Shown piece after piece: positions 1 through 5,210 of a DNA stretch of 5,308 nucleotides (positions within the stretch are counted from its first letter, which is position 1; each line of letters starts with the position of its first letter). The position numbers were made by a program, and so were the translations under genes. The stretch lies in the NCBI GenBank assembly GCA_021849435.1, contig JAJZSX010000192.1, positions 1 to 5,308 of the forward strand, given 5' to 3'. The notes below the pieces were generated by a model. It searched no databases. It saw only the letters and a list, made by a program, of their open reading frames with translations, and was not told the DNA's origin. The DNA comes from Actinomycetes bacterium. GTDB taxonomy: Bacteria; Actinomycetota; Acidimicrobiia; Acidimicrobiales; RAAP-2.

Positions 1-183
1 CTGGACGACGTCGCGATCGTTGCGGCGCCGAAGGACGTCGCGGCGGCGCTCCGTACGCGATTTGGCGATGTGGTTGACCGCTTCAGCATCTACGCGCCGT
101 CGGGGATGGCTGACGGTACTCGCCGTACTATTGCCCGGGGGCTTGGATTGATAGTCGATCAACAACCGGAGGAACCCGCGTGA
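1..183 (+). CDS. Partial: C-terminal end of a probable F420-dependent luciferase-like (LLM) oxidoreductase
   Basis: The gene enters from the left edge in frame 1 and ends at TGA 181-183, giving 60 visible residues. The segment AIVAAPKDVAAALRTRFGD, followed by VVDRFSIYAPSG, resembles the closing part of bacterial luciferase-like F420/FMN oxidoreductases. In that family the last strand and helices carry a 'G/A-x-P-x-E/D-V-a-x-x-L-R-x-R-f-G-x-l-v-D-R' pattern. Family members are soluble cytoplasmic enzymes that pass hydride between reduced F420 or flavin and small organic substrates; the substrate here cannot be told. The catalytic barrel and cofactor-binding residues lie outside the window, so the F420 versus FMN assignment is inferred from resemblance to actinobacterial proteins. 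The stop overlaps the GTG start of the following DsrE gene, so the two are probably co-translated. Family call moderately sure, substrate unknown. Confidence 0.65.
   Translation: MDDVAIVAAPKDVAAALRTRFGDVVDRFSIYAPSGMADGTRRTIARGLGLIVDQQPEEPA
168..173 (+). promoter_or_regulatory. Shine-Dalgarno site of the DsrE-family gene
   Basis: GGAGGA lies 6 nt before the GTG at 180, inside the coding sequence of the upstream oxidoreductase. Its strength and spacing fix the start of the DsrE gene at this GTG, so that GTGA serves as start and stop of the two genes. This arrangement is typical of translational coupling. Confidence 0.75.
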
Positions 184-533
184 ACGTTTTGATGATCCTG
201 AATGACCCGCCGTACGGCGACGAACGCACCTACAACGCACTTCGCCTCGCGATGAACCTACAGCGCAACCACGCCGACGTCGTACTGACCGTGTTCCTCA
301 TGGGTGACGCGACCCTCGGTGCGAAGACCGGCCAGCACACGCCGGACGGGTACTACAACATCGAGCGGATGCTGAAGGGCGTGCTCGTAAAGGGCGGACG
401 GGTCCTCACGTGCGGTACGTGCATTGACACGCGCGGTATCACCGAGTCCGAACTGCTTGAGGGTGCGGCGCGAAGCTCGATGGACGAACTCGGCAACCTG
501 ACGCTCGAGGCCGAGCGGGTCCTCGTCTTCTGA
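180..533 (+). CDS. DsrE-family (DsrE/DsrF/TusD-like) sulfur-relay-type protein
   Basis: The 117-residue product matches the DsrE/YchN fold family in length and layout. It has an N-terminal strand followed by NDPPYGDERTYNALRLA, a middle strand VVLTVFLMGDA (about 34-44), the segment TPDGYYNIERML (about 54-65), then RVLTCGTCIDTRGI with Cys78 and Cys81, and a closing hydrophobic VLVF. Cys78 falls where DsrE and TusD carry their persulfide-bearing cysteine. The second cysteine makes a CxxC pair that could be redox-active or bind a metal. Family members are small soluble proteins, often oligomeric, that carry sulfane sulfur; many genomic paralogues have no proven role. No dsrF, dsrH, tusE or sulfite-reductase genes are visible. 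The gene overlaps the upstream oxidoreductase by 4 nt, so a redox role alongside that enzyme is inferred. Its TGA abuts the stop of the opposing MFS gene. Family call is firm; function is not. Confidence 0.88.
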   Translation: MNVLMILNDPPYGDERTYNALRLAMNLQRNHADVVLTVFLMGDATLGAKTGQHTPDGYYNIERMLKGVLVKGGRVLTCGTCIDTRGITESELLEGAARSSMDELGNLTLEAERVLVF

Positions 534-1793
534 TCACGCCGTGCGCCCGTCCTCGGCGGGCGTGAGCGAGCGACGAAGTTTGAGCATCAGCGCCGAGCCG
601 AGCAACGCGGTGAGCCCGATCGACATCGGCCACCAGTTTCCGAGGCCGTTGCCGAAGTAGAGGGCGGTGATCAGCGGGGCCACTGTGCCCGAGACGGCCC
701 ACGTCGCTCCAGACGCGGCGTTGTAGCGACCGCGCAGGTGCTCGGGGGCGATCTCGTTGACGAGCGCCGAGCCGACGGGCTGGAGCATGGTCTCGGCGAA
801 GGCGAAGATCACCATCGAGACACTCAGCGTGATGAACGCAACGGCGGGCGGCATCGCCAGTGCGGCGGCCAGCGCGATCCAGAAGATGCACCAGAGCGCG
901 CCAACGACGGCCAGCACGCGCGTGCGGCTGTGCCCGTCGATTCGGTTGAGCGTCCAGAGCTGCGCGAGCACGATGGTCGAGGTGTTGAAGAAGAAGATGA
1001 CCCCGATGTCGTGCACGCTCAGATGCAGGTTGTTGACCACGAAGAGGCTGTAGCCCGCTTCTTGGGACCCGTAGCCACCGATCATGAGTACGAGCGCCGC
1101 GAGGACGTACTGCACGAGACGGCGATCGGCGAGGACCGTTCGCCACCCGTCGGAATTGCGCACGGGATCGTCGTGGACGATGCGAACCGGACCACCGTAG
1201 CGGCGCAGGGTCACGTAGATGGCGCCGGTGGCGAACATGGAAACGGCGTTGAGCAGGTAGAGCGCGCTGAACGTGCGCGGGTGGCTGAGGTTGACGATCG
1301 ACGCCGAGACGAGGCTCCCGAAGCCGATGCCCAAGTTGAGGAGCATGAAGTTGAAGCCGAAGGCCCGCTGGCGGTGCTCCTCACTCACGAGTCGCGCAAG
1401 GAGTGTCGAGTTGGGTCCCCACCCGGCACCACCGAGGATAGAGAGCGTGATCGCGACGATCGCCGCCGACAGTCGTGTCGTGACGAAAGCCCACGCAATC
1501 AGGGTGAACCCCATTGAACCGTAACTGACGATCGCGATTCGAAATGGACCGAATCGGTCGACGAGCGTGCCCCACAGGGGACTGGTCGCGAGGCTCGCCA
1601 CCGCCGAGGCGGCGAGCAGGAGTGTGGCGAACTCGGTGGAGAAGTGACGTACGTTGTGCAGGTAGACGACGTAGAACGAGAGGGTGAGTCCCGTCCCGAG
1701 GGCGTTCAAGAACGTGCAGAGGTAGAAGACCCGCATCGGAGTCGTCAGAACCTTCCGGAAGGAGGTCGGCAAGAGGGTTTCGAAGAAATTCAC
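534..1793 (-). CDS. Major facilitator superfamily (MFS) permease, DHA1/drug-exporter-like
   Basis: The product is a 419-residue integral membrane protein with the alternating hydrophobic segments expected for about 12 helices. Helix 1 starts near residue 21 (YLCTFLNALGTGLTLSFYVVYL). The loop after helix 2 carries the MFS signature G75-TLVDRFGPFR, close to motif A (GxxxDRxGRR). The second half has a matching cytoplasmic loop, APEHLRGRYNAASG (349-362), as in DHA1-type exporters. A charged central loop near 196-225 separates the two six-helix halves. The substrate cannot be read from sequence; efflux of a drug or metabolite is the family's usual role. The start is GTG at 1793-1791, only five codons after an in-frame stop and without a Shine-Dalgarno sequence. 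A promoter placed close to it suggests a leaderless mRNA. Met20 is an alternative start but would begin right at helix 1. The gene is divergent from the desaturase and convergent with the DsrE gene. Confidence 0.9.
   Translation of the reverse strand: MNFFETLLPTSFRKVLTTPMRVFYLCTFLNALGTGLTLSFYVVYLHNVRHFSTEFATLLLAASAVASLATSPLWGTLVDRFGPFRIAIVSYGSMGFTLIAWAFVTTRLSAAIVAITLSILGGAGWGPNSTLLARLVSEEHRQRAFGFNFMLLNLGIGFGSLVSASIVNLSHPRTFSALYLLNAVSMFATGAIYVTLRRYGGPVRIVHDDPVRNSDGWRTVLADRRLVQYVLAALVLMIGGYGSQEAGYSLFVVNNLHLSVHDIGVIFFFNTSTIVLAQLWTLNRIDGHSRTRVLAVVGALWCIFWIALAAALAMPPAVAFITLSVSMVIFAFAETMLQPVGSALVNEIAPEHLRGRYNAASGATWAVSGTVAPLITALYFGNGLGNWWPMSIGLTALLGSALMLKLRRSLTPAEDGRTA
544..562. terminator. Possible GC-rich hairpin just past the DsrE stop
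   Basis: CGCCCG (544-549) and CGGGCG (557-562) form a perfect 6-bp stem with a 7-nt loop, starting 10 nt after the DsrE stop codon; flanking G-T pairs could lengthen it slightly. There is no T-tract on either side, so it is not a classical intrinsic terminator. High-GC actinobacteria have been proposed to use U-less hairpins, which would let it act on the rightward transcript. It lies inside the C-terminal codons of the MFS gene, so the hairpin may be only a product of GC-rich coding sequence. Confidence 0.25.
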
Positions 1794-1802
1794 GAGTTGA
1801 CC

Positions 1803-1831
1803 AGGCTACTGCGGACGGCGACCTTCGTGAA
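1803..1831 (-). promoter_or_regulatory. Predicted sigma-A-type promoter of the MFS gene
   Basis: On the minus strand TTCACG (1831-1826) and TAGCCT (1808-1803) sit 17 nt apart. They resemble -35 TTGACA (4 of 6) and an actinobacterial TANNNT -10 box. The start of transcription would fall about 1794-1797, at or within a few bases of the GTG codon at 1793. This fits the lack of a ribosome-binding site there and predicts a leaderless mRNA. The -35 box overlaps the left TTCGTGAA repeat, so a repressor binding the repeats would block this promoter. Read from sequence only. Confidence 0.45.
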
Positions 1832-1852
1832 AGAGTTCGTGAAGGAATTCAC
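1824..1852. promoter_or_regulatory. Repeat cluster: candidate operator between the MFS and desaturase genes
   Basis: TTCGTGAA occurs twice, at 1824-1831 and 1836-1843, exactly 12 nt apart. The second copy runs into an inverted repeat, GTGAA (1839-1843), a 4-nt spacer, and TTCAC (1848-1852). A related AATTCACGA lies at 1787-1795 over the MFS start codon. The spacing and dyad symmetry suit a dimeric regulator such as a TetR or GntR type. No regulator gene lies in the window, so its identity is unknown. It could coordinate the divergent MFS and desaturase genes. Confidence 0.4.
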
Positions 1853-1898
1853 CCCGTGCGCGATACGATGGCGGTATCGGCCGCCAGGTCGCGGTCGC

Positions 1899-1906
1899 AA
1901 AGGGGA
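1899..1906 (+). promoter_or_regulatory. Ribosome-binding site deciding the desaturase start
   Basis: AAAGGGGA ends 3 nt before the ATG at 1910. The spacing is slightly short, but it is the only purine-rich Shine-Dalgarno-like run near any in-frame start. Upstream GTG 1856 and ATG 1868 have no such sequence: their leaders are the repeat region and a GC-rich run. This favours 1910. Confidence 0.5.
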
Positions 1907-1909
1907 ATC

Positions 1910-2830
1910 ATGGTTATACGGCGGTCGTCCCGGTCTACGGGCCTGCTTGAGGAACTCGCCCCTGACGTCGAGCGGTTGCTCAATCGACACCTTGAGGCAC
2001 CACGGTTGTGGTATCCGCATGAACAGATCGACTGGGGTGCGGGCACGTCATTCGCCGATCGCCCGTGGGCGCCCACCGATTACCCGCTGCCCGATGGCGT
2101 GCGAAGCTCGATCTACGTCAACTTGCTGACCGAGGACAACCTTCCCTACTACACGACTACGCTGTCGCGTCTCTCGTCACCGACACACCCGATTGCCGAC
2201 TGGAACCACCAGTGGACGATGGAGGAGAATCGCCACGCGATGGTGATGCGCGACTGGGCCCACATCAGTCGCTGCATCGACCCGGTGCTCTTGGAGGACG
2301 GACGTCGCGTTCAGATGTACCAGGCGATGGTGCCGGCACCCGAGACCTTCGCCGATCTCATCTGCTACGTGGCTCTCCAGGAACGCGCCACTCAGGTCGC
2401 GCACCGCAACACCGCCGCGCACCTGCCCAAGGACGACAAGATCGGTCGCAACCTCCTCGGACTCGTGGCGGGTGACGAGACGAAGCATTACCTCTTCTAT
2501 CGAGACTTGACGTTGGCTGGCTTCGCCATCGATCCGTCGCTCATGATGGTGGCCGCGGCCAAGCAGGTGAGCGCGTTCGCGATGCCCGGCACCGGGATTC
2601 CAGGCTTCACCCGTCACGCGGTTCGCATCGCGAAGGAAGGCATTTACGGACTCACCCAGTTCGCCCGTGACGTCCTTGACCCCGTGCTCACGTTGTGGGA
2701 CATCAACCATCTTGAAGACCTGACGCCGGACGCCGAGCGCGCTCGCATCGATCTGACTGCCGTGGTCGCTACGTTGAGCGCGAGTGTCGAGCGGCTCGCC
2801 GCCAAGACCGGTCGCCCGGCTCTGATCTGA
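1910..2830 (+). CDS. Acyl-[acyl-carrier-protein] desaturase, soluble di-iron type (DesA-like)
   Basis: The 306-residue product inserts a double bond into an acyl chain carried on ACP, in the cytoplasm, using O2 and ferredoxin-type electrons. All six di-iron ligands known from the plant stearoyl-ACP desaturase have counterparts: Glu75 (LLTEDNLPYY), Glu106 and His109 (MEENRH), Glu158 (LQERATQVAHRNTA), and Glu190 and His193 (GDETKH). The two ExxH pairs are spaced about 84 residues apart, as in the plant enzymes. There is no membrane segment, which separates it from membrane-bound histidine-box desaturases. Mycobacterial DesA1/DesA2 are the nearest known bacterial relatives; which double-bond position it makes cannot be told. 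I start it at ATG 1910 because of the AAAGGGGA before it. GTG 1856 would add 18 residues of low-complexity Ser/Arg/Ala sequence. It has its own divergent control region, and its TGA abuts the stop of the opposing membrane-protein gene. Confidence 0.9.
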   Translation: MVIRRSSRSTGLLEELAPDVERLLNRHLEAPRLWYPHEQIDWGAGTSFADRPWAPTDYPLPDGVRSSIYVNLLTEDNLPYYTTTLSRLSSPTHPIADWNHQWTMEENRHAMVMRDWAHISRCIDPVLLEDGRRVQMYQAMVPAPETFADLICYVALQERATQVAHRNTAAHLPKDDKIGRNLLGLVAGDETKHYLFYRDLTLAGFAIDPSLMMVAAAKQVSAFAMPGTGIPGFTRHAVRIAKEGIYGLTQFARDVLDPVLTLWDINHLEDLTPDAERARIDLTAVVATLSASVERLAAKTGRPALI

Positions 2831-3130
2831 TCACTCCTTGGAGTTGGCGACTCGCCTTAAGTACTCCTCGAATGCCGCCTGCTGGGTTTGCACCGTTCGA
2901 CGGTCCCGTTCGTGCATCGAACCACCACGCACGACGAGATAGATAAGAGTTCCGAGCAGCGGTAGCACGAGGATGCCGATTACCCAGGCCGCTTTCTGTG
3001 GCCCGCTGAGGTCGTGACTGCGCATGATGTCCGCAAGTACGTGGAAGACCAGCATGAGCCAGAAGGCGAAGAGGACCACGTACGCGGTCGTGACGAAGAC
3101 GTCCCACAGGGGGTAGTTGGTGGCGAACAC
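2831..3130 (-). CDS. Small two-helix membrane protein with PLDc_N (phospholipase D-nuclease N-terminal) domain
   Basis: The 99-residue product has two hydrophobic helices, at about 8-34 (containing FVTTAYVVLFAFWLMLVF) and 48-67 (AWVIGILVLPLLGTLIYLVV). Between them lies the short loop DIMRSHDLSGPQKA, and a charged tail follows (MHERDRR to EEYLRRVANSKE). The pattern 'DLSG..K..W...I..LP..G.L.Y...RG' is that of the PLDc_N domain. In cardiolipin synthases it precedes the catalytic HKD domains, but actinobacteria also carry it as a stand-alone protein. No HKD motif is present, so this is not an enzyme. I chose GTG 3130, preceded by AAAGGAG 4 nt upstream; an in-frame GTG at 3145 lies before that site and would add five residues. 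The start is 21 nt after the DUF167 stop, so co-transcription is likely. Domain call good, role unknown. Confidence 0.8.
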   Translation of the reverse strand: MFATNYPLWDVFVTTAYVVLFAFWLMLVFHVLADIMRSHDLSGPQKAAWVIGILVLPLLGTLIYLVVRGGSMHERDRRTVQTQQAAFEEYLRRVANSKE

Positions 3131-3134
3131 GGTA

Positions 3135-3141
3135 CTCCTTT
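3135..3141 (-). promoter_or_regulatory. Shine-Dalgarno site of the PLDc_N gene
   Basis: AAAGGAG on the minus strand, 4 nt before GTG 3130. It lies downstream of the alternative GTG at 3145, which has no comparable site, and so favours the shorter 99-residue product. Confidence 0.6.
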
Positions 3142-3151
3142 CCACTCAAAA

Positions 3152-3448
3152 CTAATCACCGGTGGCGCGTAGCTCGGCGAGCCGCGTGCGAAGGGTGGTT
3201 TCGTCACCGCGCAGTTCGAGGATCTTGGTCCGTGAACGACGGCCGTGGACGAGTTCGACCATAGCGGTCGACAGGCCGAAGGCATCGGCGACCACACGCA
3301 GCGCCTCGTCACTGGCAGCCCCATCCACGGCGCGCGCCCGCACCCGCACGACGAGTGCGCCGTCGTAGTCGCCGCCGACCTCACCGCGGCGCGACCCGGG
3401 ATGGACGTGGACGGTCACACGCACGACGAACGACGCAGTCCGACGCAC
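3152..3448 (-). CDS. DUF167 / YggU (UPF0235) family protein
   Basis: The family is a small alpha/beta domain of about 90-100 residues found in bacteria, archaea and eukaryotes, with no settled biochemical role. The diagnostic features are in order: VRVTVHVHPGSRRGEV, then YDGALVVRVRARAVDGAA, then VVADAFGLSTAMVELVHGRRSRTKILEL, matching the family's 'V.P.a.....v......l.v.v.a.pvdG.AN..l...la...gv....v.i..G..sr.K.v.i' layout. The usual Asn after VDGxA is Ser here. The C-terminal GDETTLRTRLAEL helix is also typical. The start is uncertain: GTG 3448 gives 98 residues with about 8 before the domain, while TTG 3478 gives 108 residues, with GGAG touching the start codon. Neither has a good ribosome-binding site. 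It is the first gene of a probable two-gene operon with the PLDc_N protein and is divergent from the acyl-CoA ligase. Confidence 0.82.
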   Translation of the reverse strand: MRRTASFVVRVTVHVHPGSRRGEVGGDYDGALVVRVRARAVDGAASDEALRVVADAFGLSTAMVELVHGRRSRTKILELRGDETTLRTRLAELRATGD

Positions 3449-3499
3449 GAGTCTTTGGTCATGGGACTGTTCTACCAACTCCGAGTCGGTCGATGGCGA

Positions 3500-3509
3500 A
3501 GCCTAGGAT
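3500..3509. promoter_or_regulatory. Overlapping divergent -10-like boxes between the DUF167 and acyl-CoA ligase genes
   Basis: AGCCTAGGAT holds TAGGAT on the plus strand (3504-3509) and TAGGCT on the minus strand (3505-3500), around the palindrome CCTAGG. The plus-strand box would give a leader of about 20 nt for the ligase. The minus-strand box has a poor TTTGCC -35 candidate 16 nt upstream. No good -35 is seen on the plus strand, so this rests on the -10 match alone. Confidence 0.3.
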
Positions 3510-3524
3510 TGGAAAAACTGAGGC

Positions 3525-3533
3525 AAAGGGGGA
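3525..3533 (+). promoter_or_regulatory. Shine-Dalgarno site of the acyl-CoA ligase
   Basis: AAAGGGGGA ends 3 nt before GTG 3537. The alternative ATG at 3549 would be 15 nt away, so the GTG is the better start. Confidence 0.6.
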
Positions 3534-3536
3534 CTC

Positions 3537-5210
3537 GTGGGGCTCAGCATGGCCGAGGCAGTCGCGGCAGTTTCGAGACCGGGGCAGCCCTTTGAGACTG
3601 TCGAGGAGTCGTACGCCGGCGTGAGCTACCGGGTGTTTAAGAATGCACCGCCCACGCTCAAGCAATACTTCGACCAGTTGCGCGGAGACGAGCGGACGTT
3701 CATCGTCTACGAGGACGAGGAGTGGACGTTCAATGAGGTGAAGGACGAGATCGACGCGCTCGCGAACGTTCTCGTGCACCATTACGGCGTCGCGGTCGGC
3801 GACCGCGTGGGCATCGCCATGCGAAACCTGCCCGAATGGACGATCGCTTTCGGGGCGATCGTCTCCATTGGCGCGGTGTCGGTCTCGTTGAACGCGTGGT
3901 GGACCGAGGACGAGCTCGACTACGCGATCAACGACGCCGGCCTCTCAGTCCTAGTGGCTGATTCCGAACGGGTCACCCGGGCCCAGGCGCCGTGCTTGCG
4001 TGCCGGCGTGCCAATCCTCGGTGTGCGCCTCGATGAGTTATTGCCGCTCGGCCCGGGGGTCGAGCGTTGGAAGGACCTCGTCCGAGTGGGCGCACCCATG
4101 CCTGACGTGACGGTTCTACCGGATTCGGACGCCACGATCCTCTACACCTCGGGTACGACGGGCATGCCCAAGGGGGCCGTCTCGACACATCGCGCGGTCA
4201 GCCAGTCGATCATGGCGTTCGCCGCGAATTCGGCGATCAATGACGCACGTCGAGACCCCAACAGCGGGTCAGGCCAAGCGCCGTGCTTCATCCTCGTGGT
4301 GCCGCTGTTCCACGTGACGGGTTGCATCCCGGTGATGATGTCGTGCGTCGCGTGGCACTTCAAACTCGTGATGATGTACCGCTGGGAGCCGGAGCGGGCG
4401 CTCCAGTTGATCCAACGACACCGCGTGACTAGCTTCGTCGGCGTGCCGACCCAGAGTTGGGACCTAATGGAGAGCCCTCACTTCGACGACTACGACACGA
4501 GTTCGCTCACCCTCGTCGGTGGTGGCGGTGCTCCGGCGCCAGCGGCGCTGGTCAGCCGGGTTGAGCACACCTTCGCCAAAGGTCGGCCGTCACTGGGCTA
4601 CGGCATGACTGAGACTAACGCGTACGGACCCGGGAACTACGGCGACGATTACGTGAGCCACCCGACCTCGACGGGCCGATCCCGCACGATCGTGCTCGAC
4701 GCATCGATCCGTGACCTGGACGGCCACGAGGTGCCCGTCGGTGAGCGTGGCGAGATCTGGCTGAAGGGTCCCATGCTGATTCGCGGCTACTGGAAGAAAC
4801 CGGAAGCCACGGCGGCGGCAATCACTGATGGGTGGCTGCGAACCGGTGACATCGGTCACGTGGACGAGGACGGTTTCTTGTACATCGAAGATCGGATGAA
4901 GGACATCATCCTGCGAGCGGGGGAGAACGTCTACTCGGCCGAGGTCGAGTCGGCGATCTACGAACTGCCCGCCGTCTATGAAGCGGCCGTCGTCGGTCTC
5001 CCACACGAGCGACTCGGCGAAGAGGTGGCCTGCGTCGTACGACTCAAAGACGGTGCATCCATGAGCGAGGACGAATTGCGTTCCCACCTCGCGTCGAAGC
5101 TGGCGGCCTTCAAGATCCCCACCCGGGTCGCGTTCACGAAGGAGCCGTTGCCCCGAAATCCCGCGGGCAAACTGCTCAAGCGCGAGATGCCGGCGCGCTA
5201 CTTCGACTGA
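3537..5210 (+). CDS. FadD-type acyl-CoA synthetase (class I adenylate-forming enzyme)
   Basis: The 557-residue product activates a carboxylic acid, probably a fatty acid, first to an acyl-AMP and then to an acyl-CoA. All core motifs of the ANL superfamily are present and in order: the phosphate-binding loop YTSGTTGMPKG (203-213), PLFHVTG (256-262), GGGGAPAP (328-335), GYGMTET (354-360), GWLRTGD with Asp438 for the ribose, the hinge region EDRMKDIILRAGENVYSAEVE (451-471), and the catalytic lysine in NPAGK (Lys545) near the C-terminus. The length is normal and no key residue is missing, so it should be active. There is no carrier or reductase domain, so it is a stand-alone ligase. Chain length cannot be read; medium or long fatty acid is the usual assignment, and an aromatic or other acid is possible. 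It stands as a single gene with its own leader, and its last 13 nt overlap the opposing Nudix-like gene. Confidence 0.92.
   Translation: MGLSMAEAVAAVSRPGQPFETVEESYAGVSYRVFKNAPPTLKQYFDQLRGDERTFIVYEDEEWTFNEVKDEIDALANVLVHHYGVAVGDRVGIAMRNLPEWTIAFGAIVSIGAVSVSLNAWWTEDELDYAINDAGLSVLVADSERVTRAQAPCLRAGVPILGVRLDELLPLGPGVERWKDLVRVGAPMPDVTVLPDSDATILYTSGTTGMPKGAVSTHRAVSQSIMAFAANSAINDARRDPNSGSGQAPCFILVVPLFHVTGCIPVMMSCVAWHFKLVMMYRWEPERALQLIQRHRVTSFVGVPTQSWDLMESPHFDDYDTSSLTLVGGGGAPAPAALVSRVEHTFAKGRPSLGYGMTETNAYGPGNYGDDYVSHPTSTGRSRTIVLDASIRDLDGHEVPVGERGEIWLKGPMLIRGYWKKPEATAAAITDGWLRTGDIGHVDEDGFLYIEDRMKDIILRAGENVYSAEVESAIYELPAVYEAAVVGLPHERLGEEVACVVRLKDGASMSEDELRSHLASKLAAFKIPTRVAFTKEPLPRNPAGKLLKREMPARYFD

Noticed and set aside
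439..1146. 235-codon open frame on the minus strand over the DsrE and MFS ends
   Set aside because: Arg/Ala/His-rich low-complexity translation in another frame of the real MFS gene, crossing into the DsrE gene; no domain and no ribosome-binding site.
738..1517. Long 259-codon open frame on the plus strand, antisense to the MFS gene
   Set aside because: Its product is strongly charged and rich in Arg, Asp, Glu and Gly with no recognisable domain. This is the usual shadow of a GC-rich gene, and the MFS frame has clear helices and motifs.
1856..1909. N-terminal extension of the desaturase from GTG 1856 or ATG 1868
   Set aside because: The extra 18 residues are Ser/Arg/Ala-rich and unlike the family's N-terminus. 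There is no Shine-Dalgarno sequence before these codons, and one does precede ATG 1910.
2833..2844. ACTCC-TT-GGAGT palindrome as a terminator at the desaturase/PLDc_N junction
   Set aside because: The loop would be only 2 nt with no T-tract, and the sequence encodes the C-terminus of the membrane protein.
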